Shown here: in pieces, positions 43,331 to 55,850 of the stretch
Layout: each line of letters starts with the position of its first letter
How positions within the stretch are numbered: position 1 is the first letter of the stretch
Source: Albimonas pacifica
GTDB lineage: Bacteria; Pseudomonadota; Alphaproteobacteria; Rhodobacterales; Rhodobacteraceae
Direction of reading: 5' to 3'
Assembly (NCBI RefSeq): GCF_900113695.1
Contig: NZ_FOQH01000003.1
Location: 1-64,000, forward strand
DNA: 64,000 nucleotides
Program-made: the position numbers and the translations under genes
The notes under the pieces: generated by a model
Seen by the model: the letters and a program-made list of their open reading frames with translations, nothing else
What the model was told of the DNA's origin: nothing
The model's database searches: none

Positions 43331-44050
43331 ATGGATCCGATCGCGATCGGCGAGGGGCTTGCGATCCTCGGCGCGGCGCTGGCCGCGCTGGGCCTGCTGA
43401 TGTCCGACCTGCGCCGCCTGCGCCTGCTGACGCTGCTGGCCGCGGTCTGCGCCGCGGCCGGCGCGGCGATGCTGGAGGGGCGGCTGCCGGCGGCGGCGGC
43501 CACCCGCCTCGCCGCCGGGGCGCTGGGGGTGGTCTGGCTGGGCGCGGTCCTGGGGCTGGCGCGATCGGCCTGGGCGGGCTCGGATCTCTCGATCCGGGCG
43601 CGCAACCGGCCGCTGCGCCGCGCGCTTGGCCCGATCGCGCCGGCGGCCTTCCGCTCGTTGCTGGGCCTCGCCCGGCGGCGCAGCCTGACCGCTCCCCAGC
43701 GCCTGACGCGCGAGGGCTGGGCGCCCGAGCAGCTGTGGTACCTTGCCGAGGGGGCGCTGCGGGTCGAGCGCGACGGCCACGCCGTCGAGGTCGACGGGCC
43801 GTTCTTCGTGGGCGAAGTCAGCTTCATCGCCGGCGCCGTCGCCCCCGCCACGATCACCGCCCTGCCGGGGGCCGAACTGCTGGAGTGGGACGGCAAGGCC
43901 CTGCGCTCGGCCTTCCGCCGCGACCCTACGCTGCGCCCCGCGCTCGAGGCGGCGCTGGGCCGCGACCTCGCGCGCAAGATCTGCTCCGTGCGCCCCGCGC
44001 CCGAGCTGGCGCGCGGGGAGACCGAGGACCTCGCCCGTCTCGCCGTCTGA
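43331..44050 (+). CDS. Membrane protein with cyclic-nucleotide-binding-like domain
   Basis: A 239-residue protein. AGGAGG lies seven bases ahead of ATG 43331, so this start is favoured over 43277. Residues 1-75 have about three hydrophobic helices (IGEGLAILGAALAALGLLM, LLTLLAAVCAAAGAAML, LAAGALGVVWLGAVLGLA). Residues 115-215 resemble a CRP-type beta-roll: LWYLAEGALRVERDGHAVEV, FFVGEVSFIAGAVAPATI, ELLEWDGKALRSAF. The phosphate-binding Arg of true cAMP sites is not clear. The layout is Popeye-like. Role unknown. Confidence 0.7.
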   Translation: MDPIAIGEGLAILGAALAALGLLMSDLRRLRLLTLLAAVCAAAGAAMLEGRLPAAAATRLAAGALGVVWLGAVLGLARSAWAGSDLSIRARNRPLRRALGPIAPAAFRSLLGLARRRSLTAPQRLTREGWAPEQLWYLAEGALRVERDGHAVEVDGPFFVGEVSFIAGAVAPATITALPGAELLEWDGKALRSAFRRDPTLRPALEAALGRDLARKICSVRPAPELARGETEDLARLAV

Positions 44051-44074
44051 GCGCCGCGGGCGGCGCGGCCGGGC

Positions 44075-44770
44075 TCAGTCCAGCACGCAGCCGCCGCCCG
44101 AGGCCTCCAGCGTGCCGGCCCCATTCTCGATCTGCGCCGCCCGGCGCGAGAGCCAGCCGCTGGGGCGGGCGGGGTCGCGGGTCTTGGGATCGGGCAGGGC
44201 GGCGGCGATCAGCGCCGCCTGGCGCGCGGTGAGCTGCGCCGCGCTCACCCCGAAATGGCGCTGGGCCGCGGCCTCGAGCCCGAAGATCCCCTCGCCCATC
44301 TCGGCCACCGAGAGATAGACCTCGAGGATCCGCGCCTTGGGCCACATCGCCTCGACCAGCACGGTGAAGCCGGCCTCCAGCCCCTTGCGGATCCAGCTCC
44401 GCCCCTGCCAGAGGAAGGCGTTCTTGGCGACCTGCTGGCTGATCCCCGAGCCGCCGCGCAGCCCGGACCCTTCGGCGTTCGCCTCCAGCGCCTCGCGGAT
44501 CGCCTCCACGTCGAAGCCGGAATGGGCGCAGAAGCGCGCGTCCTCGGCCGCGGGGAAGGCCAGCCGCACACGGGCGGGCAGGGCGTCGAAGTCCAGCGGC
44601 CGGCGGTCCACCTCGCCCAGCCGCCAGCGTTCCTGTTCGATGTAGATGGTGGTCGGCGGGATCATCACCCGGTAGAGCCCGACCCACAGCACCCCGACGG
44701 CCGCCGCGAGGAACACCAGCTCGAATAGTCGTCGCAGCAGCCCGCGCCGCCTGGTCGTCTTCCTGGCCAT
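44075..44770 (-). CDS. mtgA: Monofunctional biosynthetic peptidoglycan transglycosylase
   Basis: A 231-residue GT51 enzyme that polymerises lipid II into glycan strands. One N-terminal membrane helix (residues 15-35, LFELVFLAAAVGVLWVGLY) is followed by the GT51 motifs: catalytic Glu in AAEDARFCAHSGFD, GGSGISQQVAKNAFLW, and the second Glu region LEVYLSVAEMGEGIFGLEAAA. There is no transpeptidase domain, so it is the monofunctional form. The longer open frame upstream crosses a palindromic element and is not real coding. Confidence 0.93.
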   Translation of the reverse strand: MARKTTRRRGLLRRLFELVFLAAAVGVLWVGLYRVMIPPTTIYIEQERWRLGEVDRRPLDFDALPARVRLAFPAAEDARFCAHSGFDVEAIREALEANAEGSGLRGGSGISQQVAKNAFLWQGRSWIRKGLEAGFTVLVEAMWPKARILEVYLSVAEMGEGIFGLEAAAQRHFGVSAAQLTARQAALIAAALPDPKTRDPARPSGWLSRRAAQIENGAGTLEASGGGCVLD

Positions 44771-44846
44771 CCCGCTCCTCGCCGCCGCCGCTCGCCCGCA
44801 AGCTAGGCCGCGCCGCCCCCGGGGACAACGCCCGACCCGGTCGGGA

Positions 44847-45117
44847 AGCGCCTGTTCTCCGGAGCCGTCTCTCGCGGATGCCGGACAGAGCGACTCGGGG
44901 GGAGGGGTCAAGGATCGCGAAGCGACCCCGCGAAGCGGGGCTCGTCCTTGACCCCTCCCCCCGAGTCGCTCAGGCATCGCAAGCGAGAGACGGATCCGGA
45001 GAACAGGCGCGGGCCTTGTTCTTGGGTGAGTCAGGAGCCCGCCGGAGGCGCCTCCCTCTCCCATCCCGCACGCCCTCGCCCAGGGCGCGCCGCAGCCAAG
45101 CCCGCCCGCAGGGCGCC
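44847..45117 (+). repeat. Nested-palindrome intergenic element, copy D
   Basis: The best-formed copy. Outer arms 44849-44875 and 44983-45009 are complementary over 27 bases with one mismatch. GATGCC/GGCATC follows. Inner arms 44888-44914 and 44945-44971 pair perfectly over 27 bases; here the variable block is GGGGGGAGGGG rather than the C-rich form of other copies, with the opposite arm changed to match. The apical stem CCCCGC-GAA-GCGGGG is at 44926-44940. The tail and 17-mer (45100-45116) face the gltB end. Confidence 0.9.
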
Positions 45118-45140
45118 TGTAGACCGATCCCCCCAAAGCG

Positions 45141-45170
45141 AAGGGGCGCGCCCCGCAGGACGCGCCCCCC
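45141..45170 (-). terminator. Probable terminator after gltB
   Basis: GGGGCGCG / CGCGCCCC form an 8-bp stem with a ten-base loop. On the minus strand the stem is followed by TTCGCTTT. It is about 25 bases past the gltB stop. Confidence 0.5.
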
Positions 45171-45193
45171 TTGTTCCGCTCCGGCCGTCCGGA

Positions 45194-49729
<4,536 letters not shown>

Positions 49730-49847
49730 GTCCGTGCTCCTTTCCTCAAGAGCGTGCAAAATGCCGGCTTTCGCCGATCCCGTCCGGGCCGCGCCTCGCG
49801 CCGGCCCCTGATCCTGTCGCCCCCTCCGCGGGGGCGGGCGGCGTCGC

Positions 49848-50264
49848 TCAGGCGACGCCGATCATCTTGAAGAATTCCGCCCCGGTCAGCTTGCGCGAGC
49901 GCTCGGAGAGGAACCCGTAGGCGGCGGGCTTCGCATCGACGAAGATCTCCATCGCCAGCTCCAGCCCCGAGGGATCGTCCAGCGTGCCCAGCGCCACGTT
50001 CGCCTCGCCCGTCGCGACGACCTTGAAGAACAGGATGCCGCCGCAGGCGGAGCAGCCGACCCGCTCCCCCCACTCCGACGAGCGCCAGACATGGAGCCTG
50101 TCCTCGCCCTGCGTCACCCTCAGCCCCTCGACCTGGAGCGCCACGAACGGGCCGCCGACCCATTTGCGGCAGGTCTCGCAATGGCAGGCGCCGAAGCCGG
50201 GGCCGACGCCCTTCGCCTCGTAGCGCACCGCGCCGCAGGCGCATCCGCCGGTCCGAACCGTCAT
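49848..50264 (-). CDS. GFA-family zinc protein (glutathione-dependent formaldehyde-activating-like)
   Basis: A 138-residue protein of the GFA/CENP-V fold. Zinc ligands are visible as CACGAV (C8, C10), CHCETCRKW and CSACGG. Family members bind glutathione or small electrophiles, but only a few have proven activity with S-hydroxymethyl-glutathione. It lies between gltD and gltB on the same strand with spacings of about 70 and 118 bases, so it is probably co-transcribed with glutamate synthase. Confidence 0.88.
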   Translation of the reverse strand: MTVRTGGCACGAVRYEAKGVGPGFGACHCETCRKWVGGPFVALQVEGLRVTQGEDRLHVWRSSEWGERVGCSACGGILFFKVVATGEANVALGTLDDPSGLELAMEIFVDAKPAAYGFLSERSRKLTGAEFFKMIGVA

Positions 50265-50336
50265 CGCTCGATCTCCCTCGGTCGCCCGTCGGGGGCGAGA
50301 CGGCCCGGGCGGGATCGCCCGCCGGGGCCCGGGACC

Positions 50337-51782
50337 TCACTCGGCCGCCATCACCCGCGCGGCGTCGTCGAACTTCGCCGCGATCGCGTCGGCCGCCTCG
50401 CGCCCGTCGCGGATCGCCCAGACCACGAGCGAGGCGCCGCGGACGATGTCGCCCACCGCATAGACGCCCTCGAGCGCGGTCATGTGGGTGCGGTGGTCGG
50501 TCCTGACGGTGCCCCAGCGGGTCACGGGCAGGTCCTCGCAGCCCCACAGGGTCGGCAGCTCCTCGGGGTCGAAGCCCAGCGCCTTGATCACGAGGTCCGC
50601 CGGCTCGGTGTAGTCCGCGCCCTCGATCTCCTCGGGCGTCTGGCGGCCGGTGACGTCGGGGGCGCCGAGGCGCATCTTCGCGACCCGCACGCCGGCGACG
50701 TGATCGTCGGTCTCGTTGGCCACGAAGCCCTTGGGGGCGGCGAGCCACACGAACTCGACCCCCTCCTCCTCGGCGTTCGCCACCTCGCGCTGGGAGCCGG
50801 GCATGTTGGCCCGGTCGCGGCGGTAGAGGCACTTCACCGACTTCGCGCCCTGGCGGATGGCGGTGCGCACGCAGTCCATGGCGGTGTCGCCGCCGCCGAT
50901 GACGACGACGTTCTTGCCCTGCGCGTTCAGCTCGCCCGAGGTGTATTCGGGCACGTTGTCGCCGAAGCCGTGCCGGTTCGAGGCGGTCAGGTAGTCGAGC
51001 GCCTTCTTGATCCCCGGCAGACCCGCGCCCGGGCCGCCGAGATCGCGGGACTTGTAGACGCCCGTGGCGATCAGGACGGCGTCGTGGGCCGAGCGGATCT
51101 CCTCGAAGGTGCGGTCCTTGCCGACGGTGCAGTTCAGCACGAACTTCACGCCCGCCGCCTCGAGCTGGCCGTTGCGGCGGGTGACCACGTGCTTCTCCAG
51201 CTTGAAGCCGGGGATGCCGTAGATCATCAGCCCGCCGGAGCGGTCGTAACGGTCATAGACGGTGACCTGAAAGCCGCGGCGGCGCAGGGCGTCGGCGGCG
51301 GCGAGGCCGCCCGGGCCGGCGCCGATGACGCCGACGGACTCGGGCCGCTCCTTGATCGGCTTGCCCGGCTTCACCCAGCCTTTTTCCCAGGCGGTGTCGG
51401 TGATGTACTTCTCCACCGCGCCGATGGTGACGGTGCCGTGGCCCGACTGCTCGATGACGCAGTTGCCCTCGCACAGGCGGTCCTGGGGGCAGATGCGGCC
51501 GCAGATCTCGGGGAAGGTGTTGGTCGCCTGGGAGACCTGGTAGGCCTCCTCCAGCCGGTCCTCGGCGACCAGCTTCAGCCAGTCGGGGATGTTGTTGTGC
51601 AGCGGGCAGTGCTGCTGGCAGTAGGGCACGCCGCACTGCGAGCAGCGCGACGCCTGCTCCTCGGCCTTGGCGGCCGCGAATTCGCGATAGATCTCGCCGA
51701 AGTCGTCGCGGCGCGCGTCGGCCGCGCGCTTCTCGGGCATGCCCCGGGGAACGTCGACGAACTTGAGCATCTTCTGAGCCAC
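50337..51782 (-). CDS. gltD: Glutamate synthase small subunit
   Basis: A 481-residue FAD/4Fe-4S protein that takes electrons from NADPH and passes them to GltB. The N-terminal cysteine motifs CSQCGVPYCQQHCP and CGRICPQDRLCEGNC are complete. FAD-binding VGVIGAGPGGLAAADALRRR and NAD(P)-binding VVVIGGGDTAMD follow, with the closing GDIVRGASLVVWAI. GTG 51782 is chosen: AGGAG sits eight bases upstream and the resulting AQKMLKFVDVPR is the family N-terminus; the longer frame is unsupported. Confidence 0.95.
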   Translation of the reverse strand: MAQKMLKFVDVPRGMPEKRAADARRDDFGEIYREFAAAKAEEQASRCSQCGVPYCQQHCPLHNNIPDWLKLVAEDRLEEAYQVSQATNTFPEICGRICPQDRLCEGNCVIEQSGHGTVTIGAVEKYITDTAWEKGWVKPGKPIKERPESVGVIGAGPGGLAAADALRRRGFQVTVYDRYDRSGGLMIYGIPGFKLEKHVVTRRNGQLEAAGVKFVLNCTVGKDRTFEEIRSAHDAVLIATGVYKSRDLGGPGAGLPGIKKALDYLTASNRHGFGDNVPEYTSGELNAQGKNVVVIGGGDTAMDCVRTAIRQGAKSVKCLYRRDRANMPGSQREVANAEEEGVEFVWLAAPKGFVANETDDHVAGVRVAKMRLGAPDVTGRQTPEEIEGADYTEPADLVIKALGFDPEELPTLWGCEDLPVTRWGTVRTDHRTHMTALEGVYAVGDIVRGASLVVWAIRDGREAADAIAAKFDDAARVMAAE

Positions 51783-52054
51783 CTGGCGGTCTCCTGAGGC
51801 GAGCATGGCTAGGGCCCCGGACTCGCGTCCGGCGTCTTCGGATTCCCCTAACCGATCCTTTCGAGGAATAAAAGACAGCAGTGTTGACCTATAATCAGGG
51901 TCCCGCCCTCCGCCGGCGGCCTTTCCCTGCGTCTGCCGCCCAATCGGCAGGCAAAACAAGGTCAGCAATGCTTACTCACTTACGCCGCATTCCCAGCCGA
52001 AGCGACCCGCGGTAACGCTGAGCCTCTCCCTCGTCCCCCTCCCAGGACAATCCC

Positions 52055-52858
52055 ATGCCCTTGATGAACCTCGTGATTCTGGCCCTGATCCAGGGCATCA
52101 CCGAGTTCCTCCCGATCTCCTCCTCGGGCCATCTCGCGCTGTTCCCGGCGCTGACGGGAGAGGTCGACCAGGGCCTGTCCATCGACGTCGCGGTGCACGT
52201 GGGCACTTTGGTCGCGGTGGTGATCTTCTTCTGGAAGGACGTGCGCGCCGCGATCCTCGGCGGGCTGCAGGTCCTGACCGGGAAAGTCTCCGGCTACGAG
52301 GCCGGGCTGGCCCTGCGGTTGGTGGTCGCAACCGTCCCCGTGGTCATCGCCGGCCTGCTGGTGTCGCTGGCCGACCGCGACGACTTCTTCCGCAACGTCG
52401 AGGTCATCGCCTGGGCCACCCTCGTCTTCGGCGTCGTGCTCTACGTCGCCGACCGCTGGGGCCCGCTGGTGCGCGAGGCCGAGGACTGGTCCTGGCGCGA
52501 CGCGCTGATCATGGGCCTCGCCCAGGCGGTGGCGCTGATCCCGGGGACCTCGCGCTCAGGCATCACCATCACCGCGGCGCGGGCGCTGGGCTACAAGCGC
52601 CCCGACGCGGCGCGGCTGTCGATGCTGATGTCGGTGCCCACGATCCTGGCGGCCGGGCTGCTGGTGACCAAGGACCTGCTGGAGGCGGGCGACGCGACGC
52701 TGGGGACCGAGGCGGTGATCGCCGCCGTGCTGTCGTGCGTCGCGGCCCTGCTGGCGCTGAGCGTGATGATGCGGATGCTGCGCACCTGGACCCTGACGCC
52801 CTTCGTCATCTACCGCATGATCCTGGGCGGCGCGCTGCTGGTCTGGCTCTACGCCTGA
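52055..52858 (+). CDS. uppP: Undecaprenyl-diphosphatase
   Basis: A 267-residue membrane enzyme that converts undecaprenyl diphosphate to the monophosphate, so the lipid carrier can be reused for peptidoglycan and exopolysaccharide. The two active-site motifs ITEFLPISSSGHLALF (E17, S22-S24, H26) and IPGTSRSGITI are present, and about eight helices are predicted. Loss of BacA-family proteins causes bacitracin sensitivity in known cases. It is divergent from gltD. Confidence 0.95.
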   Translation: MPLMNLVILALIQGITEFLPISSSGHLALFPALTGEVDQGLSIDVAVHVGTLVAVVIFFWKDVRAAILGGLQVLTGKVSGYEAGLALRLVVATVPVVIAGLLVSLADRDDFFRNVEVIAWATLVFGVVLYVADRWGPLVREAEDWSWRDALIMGLAQAVALIPGTSRSGITITAARALGYKRPDAARLSMLMSVPTILAAGLLVTKDLLEAGDATLGTEAVIAAVLSCVAALLALSVMMRMLRTWTLTPFVIYRMILGGALLVWLYA

Positions 52859-52874
52859 GGCCCGGCGGAATCAG

Positions 52875-52910
52875 AAAGGGGAGGGCCGCGGCCCTCCCCT
52901 TTCGCGTTTT
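52875..52910. terminator. Bidirectional terminator
   Basis: A perfect 28-base palindrome, AAAGGGGAGGGCCG with its complement, followed by CGCGTTTT on plus. It lies between the converging uppP and quinone oxidoreductase genes and also begins with AAA for the minus strand. Confidence 0.8.
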
Positions 52911-52930
52911 CGGCCCGCGCGGGACGGCCC

Positions 52931-53911
52931 TCAGCCCTGCTGCGGCTCGACGATCAGCTTGCCGGCGGCCTTGCGGTCGGCCAGGCGCCGGATCGCGGAG
53001 GGCGCCTCGTCGAGGGTGAAGCGGTCCGAGACGCGGGGCTTCAGCTTGCCCTCGCGCAGCCAGGAGAACAGGACCTCCATGTCCTTCAGATAGGCCTGGT
53101 ATTCGTTCTTCACGTAGGCGCCGTAGAACACGCCGACGATCGAGGCGTTCTTCAGCAGCGGCAGGTTCAGCGGGATCTTGGGGATCGAGCCGCCGGCGAA
53201 GCCGACCACCAGGAACTTGCCGCGCCAGCCGATCGAGCGGAAGGCAGGCTCGGCGAGGTCGCCGCCGACGGGGTCGTAGATCACGTCCGGCCCCTGCGGG
53301 CAGACGCGCTTGAGCGCCTCGCGCAGGTCTTCCTCGACGTAGTTGATCACCTCGTCGGCGCCGTGCTCCTTGCAGATCGCGAGCTTCTCGGCCGACGACG
53401 CGGCGGCGATGACCCTGGCGCCGAGGGCCTTGGCGATCTCGACCGCCGCGAGGCCGACGCCGCCGGCGGCGCCGAGGACCAGGACCGTCTGGCCGGCCTT
53501 CACTTCGCCCCGGTCGACGAGCGCGTGGTAGGAGGTGCCGTAGACCATCGGGAAGCCGGCGGCGATGGCGAAGTCGACGCCCTCGGGCAGCGGGTCGAGC
53601 CGGGATTCCTCGGCGATCGCCTCCTCGGCGAAGGCGCCCCACGAGGTCATGCCCATCACCTTGTCGCCGACCTTGAACCGGGTCACGCCCTCGCCCACCG
53701 CGGTCACCACGCCGGCGAGGTCGGAGCCGGGCGAGAACGGCAGCTCGGGTTTGAACTGGTACTTGTTCTGGATGATCAGCACGTCGGGGAAGTTGACGGA
53801 GCTGGCGTGGATCGCCACCCGCACCTGGCCCTTCTTGGGCTCGGGGACCGGGATGTCCTCGACCACCAGCGACTCGGGCGGACCCCATTCCTTGCAGATC
53901 ACGGCGCGCAT
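52931..53911 (-). CDS. NADPH:quinone oxidoreductase-family MDR protein
   Basis: A 326-residue zinc-independent medium-chain reductase. The N-terminal GroES-like domain (MRAVICKEWGPPESL, SVNFPDVLIIQNKY) and the NADPH site VLVLGAAGGVGLAAVEIAKALGA are clear; structural-zinc cysteines are absent. Members reduce quinones or enoyl substrates, and the true substrate here is not known. A GGAGG lies about eight bases upstream of the start. Confidence 0.87.
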   Translation of the reverse strand: MRAVICKEWGPPESLVVEDIPVPEPKKGQVRVAIHASSVNFPDVLIIQNKYQFKPELPFSPGSDLAGVVTAVGEGVTRFKVGDKVMGMTSWGAFAEEAIAEESRLDPLPEGVDFAIAAGFPMVYGTSYHALVDRGEVKAGQTVLVLGAAGGVGLAAVEIAKALGARVIAAASSAEKLAICKEHGADEVINYVEEDLREALKRVCPQGPDVIYDPVGGDLAEPAFRSIGWRGKFLVVGFAGGSIPKIPLNLPLLKNASIVGVFYGAYVKNEYQAYLKDMEVLFSWLREGKLKPRVSDRFTLDEAPSAIRRLADRKAAGKLIVEPQQG

Positions 53912-54111
53912 TCGGTTCCTCCCCTAGAGGGTTCGTTTCGATTCCCTGCCGGTCGGCAGGTTCCATCGCGACTGTTTCGCCCAGAGACGGCGTCGGCGCA
54001 ACGGCCCCGCCGCGCGAGGGGGCGGGACAGGGCTGAAAGGATGCCTTATCATGCGACCAGCGAAACACGAAACGATCCGGGCCCGGGCAGGTCCGGCAAG
54101 GGGAGAGACGC

Positions 54112-54864
54112 ATGACCGAGACGGTCCCCGTGCGCGCCGCCGCCACCATCATGCTCCTGCGCGAGACGCCGTCGCTGGAAGTGCTGATGGTGCGGCGCAA
54201 CTACCAGATCGACTTCTTCTCCGGCGCGATGGTGTTCCCGGGCGGCAAGGTGGCCGAGGAGGACTTCTCCGAGGAATGGGCGGAGGTGGCCGAGAACTGG
54301 CACGCCTCGCCGCAGGAGGAGCGCGCGCCGCGCATCGCCGCCCTGCGCGAGACCTTCGAGGAGACCGGCCTGGTGCTGGGCCGCGACGGGGTCGCCGGCA
54401 CGGCGGAGGAGCGGCACGCGGTGGAGCGCGGCGAGATCCGCTTCCTCGACTACGTGCGCGAGCGGGGGGTGACGCCGGACCTGGGCGCGCTGACCCGCTT
54501 CGCGCGCTGGGTGACGCCGGCGCATGTGCCCAAGCGCTTCGACACCTGGTTCTTCGTGGCCCGCGCGCCCGAGGGGCAGGACGCGGTCCATGACGGGCGC
54601 GAGACGGTGGAGACGGAGTGGATCGCGCCGGCGGAGGCGCTGAAGCTCTACGAGGCGCGCAAGCGGGCGATCGTGTTCCCCACCCGGATGAACCTGCGCC
54701 TGCTGGCCGAGACGGCGGATTTCGAGGCCGCGACCCGCGCCGCCCAGGGCCGCGCCGCGCGCACCGTGCACCCGATCGTGGACCTCGCCTCGACCCCCAA
54801 GATGATCCGGCTGGACCCGCTCGACGGCTACGGGCCGGTGGAGGAGACGCTCGAGATCGGGTGA
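54112..54864 (+). CDS. Nudix hydrolase
   Basis: A 250-residue Nudix protein. The motif RIAALRETFEETGLVLG supplies the REx2EExG core. Between VFPGGKVAEEDF and that core is an insert of about 30 residues, as in NUDT19/RP2-like CoA-diphosphate or similar hydrolases. The C-terminal extension ends in VEETLEIG. The exact nucleotide-diphosphate substrate is not known. GGAGAG lies ahead of the ATG. Confidence 0.83.
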   Translation: MTETVPVRAAATIMLLRETPSLEVLMVRRNYQIDFFSGAMVFPGGKVAEEDFSEEWAEVAENWHASPQEERAPRIAALRETFEETGLVLGRDGVAGTAEERHAVERGEIRFLDYVRERGVTPDLGALTRFARWVTPAHVPKRFDTWFFVARAPEGQDAVHDGRETVETEWIAPAEALKLYEARKRAIVFPTRMNLRLLAETADFEAATRAAQGRAARTVHPIVDLASTPKMIRLDPLDGYGPVEETLEIG

Positions 54865-54870
54865 GGCCGG

Positions 54871-55036
54871 GGGCCGGTCGGCCCGGCGCGCCCGCTGCGC
54901 GGTCGCGACCGACCCGCCCGGGCCCCTCCTTTCGGGCCTCCCCCTGTCGTGTCGCCGTCTGCGCCGTGGGGGCCGGGACGGCCCGGCGCGTCCGCTGCGC
55001 GGCCGCGGCCGACCCGCCCGGCCCCCCCTTCGGGGC
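54871..55036. repeat. Imperfect tandem duplication in a spacer
   Basis: Two related segments of about 67 bases (54871-54938 and 54970-55036), with shared blocks CGGCCCGGCGCG, CCGCTGCGCGG and CCGACCCGCCCGG, repeat at a period of about 99 bases. They lie between the Nudix and methyltransferase gene ends. No gene is seen within them. Confidence 0.65.
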
Positions 55037-55058
55037 GCCGGCCGCGGGCGACGCGCCC

Positions 55059-55850
55059 TCAGCGTCGCTTCAGGAACACGTGCAGGTTCGCGTCCATCGC
55101 CGGCGGCAGGATCGACTGCAGGCCCTGCATCGCCCGCCAGGCGAGGGCGGAGCGGCCGGCGTAGGCGGGCTCGGAGTTCCAGCCGTGCACGTGGTGGGAC
55201 CAGGCCTGCGCCGGGAAGGCGCGGGCCAGCGCCCGGCGGGTGTTGAGCCGGTAGCAGGTGGGGAACACGTCCTCGTCGCGCCGGTGCGGCTGGGCGCGGG
55301 AGAGGACGGCGGCGTGCAGCCGCGCGGGGATCGCGCGCGAGGCCATGGCCACCAGCCCCCAGCGGTTGGGCGTGCGCGCGCAGAGCCAGCCGCCGGGCCG
55401 CAGCAGCCGCGCGCATTCGGCGGCGAAGGCCTGCGGGTCGGCCACATGCTCGAGCACGTGATCGGCGAGGATCAGGTCCACGCAGGCGTCGGGCAGGGGC
55501 ACGCGCTCGGGCGTCGGCATGGTCAGCGCCTCGTCGAGCGAGGGATTGGCCAGCACCGCCGGGTCCGGGTCCGCCCCGATCACCCTGGCGCAGCGGCCGC
55601 GGAGGTCCATCAGCCTGCGGCGGAACGAGACCGGGTCGTCGAGATGCGCCCGCCCCCGCCCCGCGCCCAGGTCCAGCGCCACCGCCTGCGGGGTCAGAAG
55701 CGCCGCCACGCGGGTGTAGAAGATCACCGTGCCGTCGATCGCCGAGAAGCCGCCCGCCCCGCTCTCGGGATGCAGGCGGGCGCGCAGGCGCTGCAGGGGC
55801 GGCTCGGCCGCGCGGGGGGGATCGGCGGGCGGGCGGGCGGTCTCGGTCAT
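55059..55850 (-). CDS. Class I SAM-dependent methyltransferase
   Basis: A 263-residue methyltransferase. Motif I is VALDLGAGRGRAHLDD; motif II-like VDLILADHVLEHVADPQAFAAEC is the common EHV pattern of small-molecule or sugar methyltransferases. The start overlaps the preceding sulfotransferase-like gene by four bases (ATGA). Its location at the edge of the exopolysaccharide cluster suggests a glycan modification, but that is inference. Confidence 0.85.
   Translation of the reverse strand: MTETARPPADPPRAAEPPLQRLRARLHPESGAGGFSAIDGTVIFYTRVAALLTPQAVALDLGAGRGRAHLDDPVSFRRRLMDLRGRCARVIGADPDPAVLANPSLDEALTMPTPERVPLPDACVDLILADHVLEHVADPQAFAAECARLLRPGGWLCARTPNRWGLVAMASRAIPARLHAAVLSRAQPHRRDEDVFPTCYRLNTRRALARAFPAQAWSHHVHGWNSEPAYAGRSALAWRAMQGLQSILPPAMDANLHVFLKRR

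Noticed and set aside
44771-45136. N-terminal extension of mtgA through the palindromic element
   Set aside because: The GT51 protein begins with its membrane helix at 44770; the upstream frame crosses the repeat and gives no family-like sequence.
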